A stretch of DNA of 64,000 nucleotides from Puia dinghuensis (GCF_014642875.1 NZ_BMJC01000001.1:1221335-1285334); one strand, 5' to 3'; numbered from the stretch's first letter, positions 25,713 to 35,048 are shown. Notes: generated by a model not told the origin, from the letters alone. Translations and numbers: made by a program.

Positions 25713-26125
25713 GTCAATTTCCTTTCTTTTTCCGTTATGGGCAGATCATTTATGCTCGCAAAACGTTTTTTCATCAGGCCATTCTCATCGAACTCCCATA
25801 ATTCATTGCCGTAGCTCCTATACCATTGGCCCTTGTGATCATGCCATTCGTACTCGAATCGGACGGCCATCCTGTTATCCCTAAACCCCCAGAGTTCCTT
25901 TTTAAGTTTGTAATCCAGCTCTTTCTGCCATTTCCTTCTCAGGAAATCTTTTATTTCTTCTCTTCCGTTGAGAAACTCCGTCCGGTTTCTCCACTCCGTG
26001 TCGGTGGTATAGGCCAGGCAAACCTTTTCGGGGTCTTTGGTATTCCAGGCATCTTCAGCCATTTGCACTTTCTGCAGCGCCGTTTCCAGTGTAAACGGCG
26101 GCAGCGGGTATTTTTTTTCTTCCAT
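25709..26125 (-). CDS. NTF2-like protein, DUF1348 family
   Basis: This 138-aa single-domain protein has the DUF1348 pattern: [20 protein letters not shown], then a FLRRKW segment, RFEYEWHD and [14 protein letters not shown]1348 proteins adopt the SnoaL/NTF2 cone fold, and their reaction is not established. It is translationally coupled to the AraC regulator and lies 75 nt after the carboxymuconolactone decarboxylase-like gene, suggesting a small stress or detoxification operon. Confidence 0.88.
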   Translation of the reverse strand: MEEKKYPLPPFTLETALQKVQMAEDAWNTKDPEKVCLAYTTDTEWRNRTEFLNGREEIKDFLRRKWQKELDYKLKKELWGFRDNRMAVRFEYEWHDHKGQWYRSYGNELWEFDENGLMKKRFASINDLPITEKERKLT

Positions 26126-26200
26126 ATATCAATTTTTTGTCTCCCTTTTTCAAAGGTAAGGCAGGGCAAGCAATCCAATGCCTTGCCCTGCTGTATCAGC

Positions 26201-26734
26201 TCAAATCGCTTTTGCAACCGGAAAATCGATTTCCACCTTGGTGATGCCATGCAGATAATTCATTGCGGACTTCTCCGCAACCAGCATTACCAGCTCTACA
26301 ACCTGTCCCTTGTCATAACCCGCATTAAAAAAGGATGTTAACGTGTCATCTAACACAAAACCTCTCTTCTCTGTAATTTCCTTTGCCAGCTTTACCAAAG
26401 CATTCAATTTATTGTCGAATGAGGCGCTGCCTTTCCTGATCTCGATGGTCTGCGCCTCGGTCAAGCCATTCATGGTGCCCAATAGCGTGTGCGCGCTCAG
26501 GCAATATAAACAATTGTTTACCTGGCTCACCACCAGGTTCACCGCCTGCTTTTCCTTGTTGGAAAAACGTGTTTTCGCCCCTTGGAAGGCGAGGTAATTG
26601 CCCAGGGCATTTTCCGATAGTGCCATCACCGCATACAGATTGGGAACCATACCCAGTCCCTTTTTGAGATTGTCAAACAGCGTTTGATTGTTCGCGGATA
26701 CTTCGTCCCTGCCGGGAACTTTAAACTGTGTCAT
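26201..26734 (-). CDS. Carboxymuconolactone decarboxylase/AhpD-like protein
   Basis: This 177-aa all-helical protein has NNCLYCLSAH with the redox pair C75/C78 and H82, the AhpD-like peroxidase signature of the CMD family. Members often act in peroxide or alkyl-hydroperoxide defence. It heads a three-gene run with the DUF1348 and AraC genes on the - strand. The true electron partner is not visible in the window. Confidence 0.9.
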   Translation of the reverse strand: MTQFKVPGRDEVSANNQTLFDNLKKGLGMVPNLYAVMALSENALGNYLAFQGAKTRFSNKEKQAVNLVVSQVNNCLYCLSAHTLLGTMNGLTEAQTIEIRKGSASFDNKLNALVKLAKEITEKRGFVLDDTLTSFFNAGYDKGQVVELVMLVAEKSAMNYLHGITKVEIDFPVAKAI

Positions 26735-26929
26735 TGCTTACTGATTTAATTTACTGTTTATACCGTTATCGATACAGCAAAGATGCGAAGACTGACACCG
26801 GATAAAAATGGATATATGCCGTAAGGTAATGGACAATTTTCCCTCCCCTTAATCACCAAATTAAGTTTTTTGCAGCTTTCCATACTAATTTCATTCCTCG
26901 ATCCGTTGTTACGGTACCAATATTCAATC
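26735..26929. other. Intergenic region upstream of the CMD-like gene
   Basis: It should hold the promoter for the CMD/DUF1348/AraC unit on the - strand. I see a TTTG-like box but no proper -7 element at the right distance, so I make no promoter call. Confidence 0.3.
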
Positions 26930-27007
26930 ATGAAAAACAAGATCCTCTACCTGGTCGATCGGCTTACCGATATTTATTATAAGTTGTTCAAAGAAGTACT
27001 CCAATAA
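26930..27007 (+). CDS. Possible 25-aa peptide
   Basis: The ATG at 26930 gives MKNKILYLVDRLTDIYYKLF and ends EVLQ. It looks amphipathic and helical with basic and hydrophobic faces. It ends right at the terminator hairpin at 27013. It could be a small membrane-active peptide or toxin-like ORF, or chance. Confidence 0.3.
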   Translation: MKNKILYLVDRLTDIYYKLFKEVLQ

Positions 27008-27033
27008 TAAAACCCCCGACACTTGGTCGGGGG
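27008..27033 (-). terminator. Intrinsic terminator of the efflux operon
   Basis: The 8-bp perfect stem CCCCCGAC/GTCGGGGG with a 5-nt loop (27013-27033) is followed on the - strand by TTTTATTATT. It lies 12 nt after the RND gene stop. Confidence 0.85.
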
Positions 27034-27044
27034 TTGATCAACGC

Positions 27045-30000
27045 CTATCTATAGATCAATGCCGGCCTGTCATGCAGCCATGCTCTGATTTTATCTCCTA
27101 TCCTGTCCACACTGTAATAGACCATCGGCACCACAAATACCGTAAGACAGAGGCTGGAAGAAAGCCCGCCAATGATCACCCAGGCCAGGCCGCTCTTCCA
27201 TTCGCTGCCCGCCGCAGTAGACATAGCTATCGGAAGCATGCCGATCACCATCGCCAGAGTGGTCATCAGGATAGGGCGAAGCCTTTCCTGTCCGGCGGCT
27301 ATCAATGCCTTCCAGGTACTGTCGCCATGTTCCTTCCGGTGGTTGGCAAAGTCGACGATGAGGATAGCATTCTTGGCCACCAGGCCCAGTAGCATGATCA
27401 TCCCTAGGATGGTGAAGATGCTCATGGACGATTTCGTAAGCGCCAGGGCCAGGAATACCCCGATAAAGGCCACCGGGATAGAGAACAGGACCACGAACGG
27501 ATACACGAAATTATTGTACAAGGCTACCATCACCAGGTACATCAGCAGCACCGCCGCAATGATGGCCATCCCCATTGCACTGAAAGAATCGCCCTGCCGT
27601 TCGATATCACCACTCCAGCGCAGATCGATGCCGGCTGGCAAGGGCTTCGCGAGAAGGGATTTTTTAATTTCATCTGCCACCACGCCAGAGGTGATCCCCA
27701 GCACATTGCTTTTTACCGTAACCGAGGTGCGCCGGTCTTTACGTTCCAGTACACTGGGTCCGCTTCCTTGTACTACATCGGAAAATTGCGAAAGCTTTAT
27801 CAGCTGTCCTGTCGCATTGACAAACGAGATATTCTTTACATCATCCACGCTGTGCTTGTCGAAGTCGTCAAATTTCACCCTGATATCGTATTCATTCGTT
27901 CCCACGCGGTACTTGGCATCGTCATTGCCCGCATAAGCGTTTTTCATAACAGAACCTACCTCATTGATCGTAAGTCCCAGTTGACTCATCTTTTCCCGGT
28001 CGATATTTACCTCCACTTCCGGGTTGCCTTCTTCCACGCTGAGGATGACATTTATGGCGCCGGGTATGGCCTGGATGCGTCGTTTCAGGTCGTTTGCGGC
28101 GGCCATCAATTCGGTGGAGTTCTCTCCATTCAGTACTATTTGAATGGGCTCGCCGGTGTTGATCATGTTGACCATGGTGGGGCTTACCTTTACCCCCGCA
28201 AAATGCTGCGCCACATCCTGTCCTTTCTGCAGCATCAGCTTTTCGGTCGGAAGCCGCCGGTCTTTTTTGTCTACCAGGGTGACGGTGAGCTCGGATTTAT
28301 AATCAGAACCTACACCGGCTACTATCGCAGAAGTGCTCGCCCCTGCCACATTGCTGAAAACAGTGGTAACATCGGGCTGTTGCCGTAAATAGTCCTCGAT
28401 CTCCCTGGTGCGTAGATTATTTTGCAATACGGTGGTGTTCTTGTCATATTCCAAAGCGAGCCTGAATTGCCCTTTATCAGTCTCCGTTACGAACTCATTC
28501 CCAATGACACCCAGTTTCATTATACCTGCTACCATGGCAAAAAGCAGCAGGACCCCGACCGTCATGATCACCTTATGACGCAGTACCCAGGCAAGCGCCC
28601 CGGCATACCACCGGGTAAGCCCGCTGATCAATTTTTCAAACACGATCAGGGGCCTGTGCTGTATCTTTCTGTTATCCAGATGACTCAACTTGCCAAAACG
28701 GGATGCCAGCCAGGGCGTGAGCGTATAACAGACAAACAGGCTCAATAAAGTGGCTACCACAATGGTGGAGGAATAGGCCCGCAGGATCGAGCCGATGCTG
28801 TTTTGTATCAGCATCAGCGGACCAAACACTACCACATCCACCATCGTGATCGCCACAGCGGAGAAGCCTATCTCCTTACGTCCATCGAGGGCTGCGGTTC
28901 GTTTATCCTTGCCCATGCCAAGATGCCGGTGGATATTTTCCAATACCACAATGCTGTCATCCACCAATATCCCAATGACCAGCGAAAGTCCCAGCAGGGT
29001 CATGAGATTAAGCGTGTACCCAAACAGATACAGGGCAATAAAGGTCGAGATCAGCGAAGCAGGGATGGCGACCAGCACGATCAGCGAATCACGGATACTG
29101 TGTAGGAACAGCAGCATGATGATAGCCACCAGGATCACGGCCAGCATCAGGTCGTCCACCACGCCGTTGGCAGCTTCCAGCGTATAGTCGGCCGTATCAT
29201 CGGCAATGGTAAATTTGACGCCGTCTCCGGCATATCTCTTCTCCAGCGCCGTGATCCTTTCCTTCACCTGTTTGCTGATGGCCACGGCATTGGCATCGCC
29301 CTGTTTCTTTATCAGCATACCGATGCCGTTTTGTCCGTTGTACCGGAAAACCGTCGACACATCCTTAGTCACATCTGCAACCGTAGCTACATCGCTAAGC
29401 CTGATCGGGCTGCCGGCAACGGGAAGGCCGACCACCAGGTTGTTCAGCTGTTCAACCGAACTGTATTTGCCCGAAAGCCGAACCGTCATTTGTCCCAGCG
29501 TCTCCGACTTTACCTTTCCGGCGGGGAATTCCTGGTTGCCATTGGCTATTGCCTGGGTAACATTCAGGATGGACAGTTTATAATAATCCAGTTTCTCCTT
29601 GTCGATGTTCACCTGTATCTCCCGTTCCTGTCCGCCGATGAGGGAGATCTCGCCGATGCCCTGCACCTGCTGGAGCAGCGGGTCGATCTGGTTCCGGATA
29701 AGATCATAAAAAGCTGCGTTGTCCAGGTTGGAAACGGCCATCAGCTGCATAATAGGCTGGTCGCTGGGCGACACCTTGGAAATGCCGGGTGATTTTACAT
29801 CCGTGGGCATATCGCCCAGGATATTGTTTATCTTTCGTTGTACTTCCTGCTGTTTCAGGTCGATATCAGTACCTGTGTTGAATTCGGCAGTAATGATGGA
29901 CACTCCTTCCAGTGATTGGGAAGTGATGGTCTTTATGGCATCTATCGAGCTAAGCTGGTCTTCTATCTTCTTTGTCACCGTTTGCTCCACGTTGGCGGGC

Positions 30001-30164
30001 GCCGCCCCCGGATAATTGGTAGTGATCACCAGTGTAGGTTGTGAGATATCTGGCAAGAGCTCGTAGCTGAGCCTGGTGTAGCAAAACAAACCGGCGCCTA
30101 TCAGGACAGTAAATATTACGATGATGAGGGAGGGCCGCTTTATGGCTATTTCTGTTATTGACAT
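27045..30164 (-). CDS. RND-family efflux transporter, inner-membrane permease (HAE1/AcrB type)
   Basis: This 1039-aa protein has the RND layout of 12 membrane helices with two large periplasmic loops. The TM4 motif GILVDDSIVVLENIHRH carries the proton-relay aspartate pair, as in AcrB. It exports drugs or other hydrophobic compounds, driven by protons. It follows the MFP adaptor gene by 11 nt and is the last gene of tetR-tolC-mfp-rnd. An intrinsic terminator follows. Metal export (CusA-type) is less likely because the sequence resembles HAE1 members, but substrates cannot be read from sequence. Confidence 0.95.
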   Translation of the reverse strand: MSITEIAIKRPSLIIVIFTVLIGAGLFCYTRLSYELLPDISQPTLVITTNYPGAAPANVEQTVTKKIEDQLSSIDAIKTITSQSLEGVSIITAEFNTGTDIDLKQQEVQRKINNILGDMPTDVKSPGISKVSPSDQPIMQLMAVSNLDNAAFYDLIRNQIDPLLQQVQGIGEISLIGGQEREIQVNIDKEKLDYYKLSILNVTQAIANGNQEFPAGKVKSETLGQMTVRLSGKYSSVEQLNNLVVGLPVAGSPIRLSDVATVADVTKDVSTVFRYNGQNGIGMLIKKQGDANAVAISKQVKERITALEKRYAGDGVKFTIADDTADYTLEAANGVVDDLMLAVILVAIIMLLFLHSIRDSLIVLVAIPASLISTFIALYLFGYTLNLMTLLGLSLVIGILVDDSIVVLENIHRHLGMGKDKRTAALDGRKEIGFSAVAITMVDVVVFGPLMLIQNSIGSILRAYSSTIVVATLLSLFVCYTLTPWLASRFGKLSHLDNRKIQHRPLIVFEKLISGLTRWYAGALAWVLRHKVIMTVGVLLLFAMVAGIMKLGVIGNEFVTETDKGQFRLALEYDKNTTVLQNNLRTREIEDYLRQQPDVTTVFSNVAGASTSAIVAGVGSDYKSELTVTLVDKKDRRLPTEKLMLQKGQDVAQHFAGVKVSPTMVNMINTGEPIQIVLNGENSTELMAAANDLKRRIQAIPGAINVILSVEEGNPEVEVNIDREKMSQLGLTINEVGSVMKNAYAGNDDAKYRVGTNEYDIRVKFDDFDKHSVDDVKNISFVNATGQLIKLSQFSDVVQGSGPSVLERKDRRTSVTVKSNVLGITSGVVADEIKKSLLAKPLPAGIDLRWSGDIERQGDSFSAMGMAIIAAVLLMYLVMVALYNNFVYPFVVLFSIPVAFIGVFLALALTKSSMSIFTILGMIMLLGLVAKNAILIVDFANHRKEHGDSTWKALIAAGQERLRPILMTTLAMVIGMLPIAMSTAAGSEWKSGLAWVIIGGLSSSLCLTVFVVPMVYYSVDRIGDKIRAWLHDRPALIYR

Positions 30165-30175
30165 GATGATCGATT

Positions 30176-31231
30176 TTATTTGATACTGACTTTTGTTCCA
30201 TCCGTAAGGTTGACCAGGCCGCTGGAAACGACCACTTCCCCCGAATGCAAGCCCTTCGCTACTTCGATACTTGTAGCATTACCTGCGCCCGTCTCTATAT
30301 CCCTGACCCTTGCTGCTCCGTTCTCCACAACGTATACCTGTGGATGCCGGGCAGAGCCGATCAAGGCCGATCTCGGGATGCAGATCGCCTGATGCGCCGA
30401 TGTATTGCCAATCGTGACATTGCCATACATGCCTGCTTTCAGCGGGTGTTGGGTGTTGTTTGGTACCAGTACCTTTATGGTGTAGTTGTGCGAAGCGTCG
30501 GCTTTGCTTGCGATCATCCAGACGGTGCCGGTGAAGGACGATCCCGGATATACGTCGGTGTTGACCGTGATGGGCATCCCATTCTTAAATTGGGCGACAT
30601 ATCGCTCAGGAACACTTACCTCCAGTTTGAGGGAGCTGATATCCGTCAGCGTTGCGAGGGGAGTACCCGGAGATACCACGGCTCCCAGGTCGAAATTGCG
30701 TGCTGTGATCACGCCGGAAAAAGGGGCGGAGATGGTGTACTGGCCGATCTGTTTCTTCAATTGTTCTATCTGTGCCTGGCTGGTCAATAGCTGGGTACGG
30801 GCATTGTCCATTTGCAGCTGCGACACGCCGTTGGGCGCCTGCTCATATCTTTTCAGTGTACCGGCCGCATTATCCAGGCTGGCGGTTGCGGAATGCAATT
30901 GGGCCAGCAGGACTCCGTCATCCAGTTTGGCCACCAGGCTTCCCTGCCCCACCTGGTTGCCTTCCTGCACCCCGACGGTTATCACCTTTCCCGAAGTTTC
31001 GGACGCAATGGAAACTTCGCGATTGGCTGCGAACGATCCTAAGAACTGCGTAGCCTTGCTAAAGGGGCTTTCCTTCACCGTATCGGCCTGTACTGTGGCC
31101 GCAAGATCGAGGTCTGGGTGATAAACCCTCGCCTCTACATCCTTTTTATTGGAGTTCAGTTTAAAGGCTGCCAGCGCCGCTATGCCGGCTACCGCGAAGA
31201 CGATGATCATGTATCGAATTGTCTTTTTCAT
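30176..31231 (-). CDS. RND efflux periplasmic adaptor (MFP/HlyD-type)
   Basis: This 351-aa protein has an N-terminal membrane anchor (MIIVFAVAGIAALAAF), a barrel-sandwich lipoyl-like domain (GKVITVGVQEGNQVGQGSLVAKLD), an alpha-helical hairpin and beta-barrel parts (APFSGVITARNFDLGAVVSP). It links the permease to the outer-membrane TolC channel. It sits between the tolC and rnd genes with 3-nt and 11-nt gaps. It has no lipobox, so the anchor is a helix rather than a lipid. Confidence 0.94.
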   Translation of the reverse strand: MKKTIRYMIIVFAVAGIAALAAFKLNSNKKDVEARVYHPDLDLAATVQADTVKESPFSKATQFLGSFAANREVSIASETSGKVITVGVQEGNQVGQGSLVAKLDDGVLLAQLHSATASLDNAAGTLKRYEQAPNGVSQLQMDNARTQLLTSQAQIEQLKKQIGQYTISAPFSGVITARNFDLGAVVSPGTPLATLTDISSLKLEVSVPERYVAQFKNGMPITVNTDVYPGSSFTGTVWMIASKADASHNYTIKVLVPNNTQHPLKAGMYGNVTIGNTSAHQAICIPRSALIGSARHPQVYVVENGAARVRDIETGAGNATSIEVAKGLHSGEVVVSSGLVNLTDGTKVSIK

Positions 31232-31234
31232 ATA

Positions 31235-32572
31235 TTAGTTGTTTATGAGTGTACCATTTGCTTTCTTAAGATTCAGCTCTGCCTGTTTTATATTGATCAG
31301 GGCAGTGATGTAGTTATTTTGTGCGGTTTCCAGTTCCGATTGCGAATTGATCGCATCCGTGAGTTTTACCAGCCCGCTTTTATACTGGGTATCGATGTCG
31401 GTCAATACCTTTTGTGCTAATGAGAGATTGCGTTTTTGACTCTGCAGGGTGATATAATTGCTTTCCAGGTCGGCGTAGGCATCTGCCACGTCCTTTCTGT
31501 TCTGCTGCAGCGTTTGTTCGGCCTGTACATCGTATTTGCGGATGGTGATCTCTTGTTGTCTGATCTGGTATTTTTTGCGGAAGCCATCGAAGATGGGAAT
31601 GCTTAAGCTAAGACTGACATAGGACGAAGGATACCAGGTATTGTTCAGATTTTTAAAGGGATCGGCATTGGAGTTATAGCCCGCTATACCATAATTCGCG
31701 TTGAGTGAGAGGGACGGCAGATAGCCGGCTTTTATGTTGCGGCGCTGCAGGTCGGCAACCTTCTTATTTTCCAGGATCAGTCTGTAGTTTGTTTTTTGGG
31801 TGAGGTCGACATCCGTCTTTTGCCGGCCCGGGGCAGCCACTTCTTCGTCATAGTCATCCTGCACTACGACCATATCACTTTCCAATGGGACGTTCATCAG
31901 CAGCTTGAGTAAATTGTACTGTTTTTCCAGGCTGTTGACGGTATTCTGCAAAGTGGCCTTGGTATTGTCGCGCTGGACCGTAAGCCTGTCGACATCGGTT
32001 TGCGTGGCGAGGCCCGCCCGCAACTGGTCACTGGTGACGGTTAAAAGGACCTCGTCGTTGGCAAGGTTTTGCCGGGCGAGCGCCTGTTGTTTCAGAATGG
32101 ATTGGATGTTGTAGTAGGTAGCCGAAACATTATATACCAGATCCTCTTTGCTGCCGCGGATTTGTAGCTCGTCGAGACCCACAGCCACTTTAGCAGCTTT
32201 CAAGGCAATGAGGGAGGAAGCATTGAAAAGCGTTTGATTCAATTGTACGCCCAGGGATTTGCTCTGGGGAGTGCTCAAAGATGCAGCTTCGTATTTTCCG
32301 GCCGGTCCACCGAAGACATTGGCAGGGATCAACTGCTTTTGCAGCTTAAAATAATACTGATAGCTGCCGCTTGCGTTGACGGAAGGCAGCAGGCTGCTGT
32401 ATGCCTCCCCGATGCCGGCCTGGGTCTTGGCGAGGTCATAGTTGTCGCTTTTCAGCTGCAGGCTTTTTTGGAGGGCCGTGTCGATACACTCCTGCAGGGT
32501 GTATGGCCGCTGGGCTATGCTGTGGAAGGCAGCGGCCCAGCCGAGAAGGAACAGAAGGGATGCTTTTTTCAT
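31235..32572 (-). CDS. TolC-family outer-membrane efflux channel
   Basis: This 445-aa protein has a signal peptide ending near HSIAQ, then YTLQECIDTAL and two OEP repeats with long coiled-coil helices, as in TolC. It forms the outer-membrane exit duct of the efflux pump. It is the first structural gene after tetR, and a palindrome that matches the one before tetR lies in its leader (32593-32606). Confidence 0.94.
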   Translation of the reverse strand: MKKASLLFLLGWAAAFHSIAQRPYTLQECIDTALQKSLQLKSDNYDLAKTQAGIGEAYSSLLPSVNASGSYQYYFKLQKQLIPANVFGGPAGKYEAASLSTPQSKSLGVQLNQTLFNASSLIALKAAKVAVGLDELQIRGSKEDLVYNVSATYYNIQSILKQQALARQNLANDEVLLTVTSDQLRAGLATQTDVDRLTVQRDNTKATLQNTVNSLEKQYNLLKLLMNVPLESDMVVVQDDYDEEVAAPGRQKTDVDLTQKTNYRLILENKKVADLQRRNIKAGYLPSLSLNANYGIAGYNSNADPFKNLNNTWYPSSYVSLSLSIPIFDGFRKKYQIRQQEITIRKYDVQAEQTLQQNRKDVADAYADLESNYITLQSQKRNLSLAQKVLTDIDTQYKSGLVKLTDAINSQSELETAQNNYITALINIKQAELNLKKANGTLINN

Positions 32573-32592
32573 TTTTGTTTTATAGTTATGTT

Positions 32593-32606
32593 TAACAATT
32601 TTGTTA
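32593..32606. promoter_or_regulatory. Candidate TetR operator before tolC
   Basis: The perfect 14-bp palindrome TAACAA-TT-TTGTTA lies 21 nt before the tolC start. The surrounding GTTTAACAATTTTGTT occurs again before tetR at 33246-33261. Confidence 0.7.
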
Positions 32607-32631
32607 GATTAGGGGCAAAAAAAATGTGGTT

Positions 32632-33237
32632 TTACAGGTCCAGAAAAATCAGCTTCATGATCACCGCCTTTCTTTCACTAATGAATTTCACATAGCCTTC
32701 TTCTGACAATTCGATCGCATTCTTCACGATCGGCTTTGCCAGGAAGGGGAAGGAGCACAAGGAGATGAGGTTCACAATAAAGTGTTCTGCCTCAATCGGT
32801 TTCATCGTTCCGGCTGCTACTTCTTCGGCAATATATTCCTTCAGCATCATTCTTCGGGCCCTCGCCTCTTCCGGCAAGCGGGCATGCTTCAGGTGGGGAT
32901 CCTGGTTCAGTTCCGCCACGAGGAACAGTTCAAGAAAGGGATGTTCCAAGGACTTTTTAAGCAGGAAGTCGATGACGCTTTCCACTAATTTTCTGAATGT
33001 CAAATTCTCTTGTGAAACAACCACCGTCAACTTCGCATGGAATTCCGCCATGGCCTCTTCGAATACCTTGTCGAAAAGTATCTTGCGGCTACGGTAGTAA
33101 TAGTGTATTGAAGCCCTGTTGATCCCCGCGGCATCGGCAATATCCTGAGTGGTAGCATGCAACTTGCCTTCAACAAAAAAGATCCTTTTGGCTGTATCTT
33201 TTATAAGTCTCTCAACATCAGTTGATAATGTTTCCAT
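32632..33237 (-). CDS. TetR/AcrR-family repressor of the efflux operon
   Basis: I chose the ATG at 33237 (METLSTDVERLIKDTAKRIF, 201 aa). The frame opens 26 codons earlier, but the tetR promoter and operator lie in that stretch. The N-terminal HTH (IADAAGINRASIHYYYRSRKILFDKVFE) is typical of TetR. The C-terminus is the ligand and dimerisation part. It is upstream of and co-oriented with tolC-mfp-rnd. Matching palindromes before both tetR and tolC point to repression of itself and the pump. Confidence 0.93.
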   Translation of the reverse strand: METLSTDVERLIKDTAKRIFFVEGKLHATTQDIADAAGINRASIHYYYRSRKILFDKVFEEAMAEFHAKLTVVVSQENLTFRKLVESVIDFLLKKSLEHPFLELFLVAELNQDPHLKHARLPEEARARRMMLKEYIAEEVAAGTMKPIEAEHFIVNLISLCSFPFLAKPIVKNAIELSEEGYVKFISERKAVIMKLIFLDL

Positions 33238-33248
33238 CCTCTCGCGTT

Positions 33249-33262
33249 TAACAATTTTGTTC
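33249..33262. promoter_or_regulatory. Candidate TetR operator at the tetR promoter
   Basis: TAACAA-TT-TTGTTC has one mismatch from a perfect palindrome and is flanked by the same 16-bp sequence as the tolC site. It sits just after the -7 element, over the expected transcription start, where a bound repressor would block initiation. Confidence 0.7.
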
Positions 33263-33266
33263 AACA

Positions 33267-33297
33267 CAAAAGTATAACATATTTTGAATCGGGCAAA
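33267..33297 (-). promoter_or_regulatory. tetR promoter (canonical Bacteroidota type)
   Basis: On the - strand TTTG (33297-33294), exactly 19 nt, then TACTTTTG (33274-33267) matches TTTG-N19-TAnnTTTG fully. The tetR ATG lies 29 nt downstream, with the operator between. Confidence 0.75.
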
Positions 33298-33330
33298 TTT
33301 TTTTTGAAGGGACACCTCACCCCGGCCGTT

Positions 33331-33699
33331 TCACCACGGCCTTTCGAAACTTTCCTTATTGAAATCCTTATTGGTTTCCTTGAACAGGCTATTCGAGGTA
33401 TTTTTTAGATGTAACTGATTCTTCTCACCGAATATTTTCGACAGAAAGGCAATAGGCGTCAGAAAAACAAAGAAGATCACCGATAATAGAATATTCGGAA
33501 CGACAAGACTCAGCAGCCAGGTCAGCTTCATCCAAACTATCTCGATCTTTTTGGACAAGCCGTCCCATAACAGTCCTATAAGCCCGATAACTACGGAAAC
33601 TTTAATGATCCATACTTTTTTGGTCATAAAGTAAATGAGCAGGGTGCCCACTACAATGGCTAACATTGTTTTGGCGGTCTCGGTCTTGCGCGGTGTCAT
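33331..33699 (-). CDS. SxtJ-like small membrane protein
   Basis: This 122-aa protein has two to three membrane segments, a central charged WDGLSKKIEIVWMKLTWLLSLV region and a soluble C-terminal tail. That pattern is found in SxtJ-family proteins, which occur with NodU/CmcH-type carbamoyltransferases and are named from the saxitoxin cluster. It lies 9 nt after the DUF5989-like gene and is the last gene of the carbamoyltransferase unit. Its role is thought to be helping or anchoring the carbamoyl transfer complex, but this is not proven. Confidence 0.8.
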   Translation of the reverse strand: MTPRKTETAKTMLAIVVGTLLIYFMTKKVWIIKVSVVIGLIGLLWDGLSKKIEIVWMKLTWLLSLVVPNILLSVIFFVFLTPIAFLSKIFGEKNQLHLKNTSNSLFKETNKDFNKESFERPW

Positions 33700-33708
33700 T
33701 TTGTATGG

Positions 33709-33858
33709 TTAAAACAAACTATAAATAAAGGGAGCGAGAGCGCTGGTGCCTCCAAAAACGATCAACAGACCGATCAATACCAGGATTATTACCATTGGCA
33801 ATAGCCAATACTTTTTTTTAGCCTTCATAAAAAGCCAAAGATCCTTTAGGTACTCCAT
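33709..33858 (-). CDS. DUF5989/SxtK-like 49-aa membrane protein
   Basis: This small frame has ATG at 33858 and TAA at 33709. It reads MEYLKDLWLFMKAKKKYWLL, then a hydrophobic helix and GGTSALAPFIYSLF at the end. The amphipathic start, the AKKKYWLLP junction, the single helix and the GTSALAPF(I/Y) tail match DUF5989 proteins, which are found beside carbamoyltransferases and SxtJ. It lies 7 nt after the SGNH gene stop and 9 nt before the SxtJ-like gene, so it is a true operon member despite its size. Confidence 0.85.
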   Translation of the reverse strand: MEYLKDLWLFMKAKKKYWLLPMVIILVLIGLLIVFGGTSALAPFIYSLF

Positions 33859-33865
33859 GATTGAT

Positions 33866-35047
33866 TTATTGTTTAGTTAGGAAATGAGAAATAATATAAT
33901 TCACATAGTATTGGTTGAAATATTTTGACGGATGGATATCATATCTCATAGAAATATGGTATTTGGCCGGGTTTTGACAGTAATCGCCGGGTACAGGGAC
34001 ATTGATTATTTTAATGTTTCTATCGACATACCTTACCCACGCAGTGTCATTCGAAAATACAGGGTACAAACCAACCACGAACTGATTCCGGGGAAATAGC
34101 TCCCGATATTTGGACGCGGTGTAATTGATGATAGCTGCAAAACGCCTGTAAAAGCTCTCCGACCTGGGATACGATCGTTGAACATTGAAATATTTCAACA
34201 ATTCGCTTTTGTCTGAATAGCTGTTAATGGCAAAGACGATCCCACTTCTTTTTTTGACGATTATTTTATTGTTTTGGATATAGACATCCGGAGAGCTGCT
34301 GCCATATGTCAAATACCTGCTTCCGCCATAGACCCGGTTCAGATGATCATCTATATAAGTATATAAGGCGAATCCGGAATCCTGCTTTATCGAGGTTTTA
34401 TTGATGATAGCTGTGCCAGGTTGGAAGAATAAGGCAAATTGATGCGGACCGCCACCAATAATTCCATAGTTATACGTGTTGTATCCTTGTAAAGCACTAT
34501 CAAGATCATAGGAAATGGTTTCATGATACGGAAGTCCTTCACCAAAAGTAAACGAACAGCCCAATAGCACTATGTGTTTATTTCCAGGTTTCCCCGTGTC
34601 ATGGGCGTTATCGATCCTCCTCCCCCAGTTATCGGTAGAATAGGTCACCTTGTATAAAGTGTCACGATCGACCACCTTTGCAGATATTTCGTTATCCATG
34701 TCGGGCTTAGTCTTAAACCCAAGTAAGCTATCGAAGGCAGCCGTTGAGTTCCCGATCTCGATGCTATGCTTCGCCTTTGCCATATTTAATCTCCCCGCAA
34801 TAAATTCAAAACAAAGACAAATGATAAGGAAACAACGTATGCCATAAAACAGATAGCTATTCTGAATTAAAAGCAAGATTTGAATGACGTAAGAGATGAG
34901 CAACAGCAGCAACAGGTTACGGAAAAAAGGGCCGCCGGTTCCTCTAAAGGCTGAAAAGACGAACAACACCGATACCAGAATGACGAACAGGCCTTTTTTC
35001 CGCAGTACTTTTATTAGGGAATCAGCGTACGAATTAAGGTTGGTCAT
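33866..35047 (-). CDS. SGNH/GDSL-hydrolase-like membrane protein
   Basis: This 393-aa protein has two or three N-terminal membrane helices (about 20-90), then a soluble domain with block I LLGCSFTFGEGLPY (about 160-173, catalytic Ser) and block V DIHPSKYFN near the C-terminus, which supplies Asp and His of the SGNH triad. Such enzymes remove or add acyl groups on sugars or lipids. It is 1 nt from the carbamoyltransferase stop and is followed by the DUF5989-like gene, so it likely acts on the same, unknown, carbamoylated product. Confidence 0.85.
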   Translation of the reverse strand: MTNLNSYADSLIKVLRKKGLFVILVSVLFVFSAFRGTGGPFFRNLLLLLLISYVIQILLLIQNSYLFYGIRCFLIICLCFEFIAGRLNMAKAKHSIEIGNSTAAFDSLLGFKTKPDMDNEISAKVVDRDTLYKVTYSTDNWGRRIDNAHDTGKPGNKHIVLLGCSFTFGEGLPYHETISYDLDSALQGYNTYNYGIIGGGPHQFALFFQPGTAIINKTSIKQDSGFALYTYIDDHLNRVYGGSRYLTYGSSSPDVYIQNNKIIVKKRSGIVFAINSYSDKSELLKYFNVQRSYPRSESFYRRFAAIINYTASKYRELFPRNQFVVGLYPVFSNDTAWVRYVDRNIKIINVPVPGDYCQNPAKYHISMRYDIHPSKYFNQYYVNYIISHFLTKQ

Positions 35048-35048
35048 G

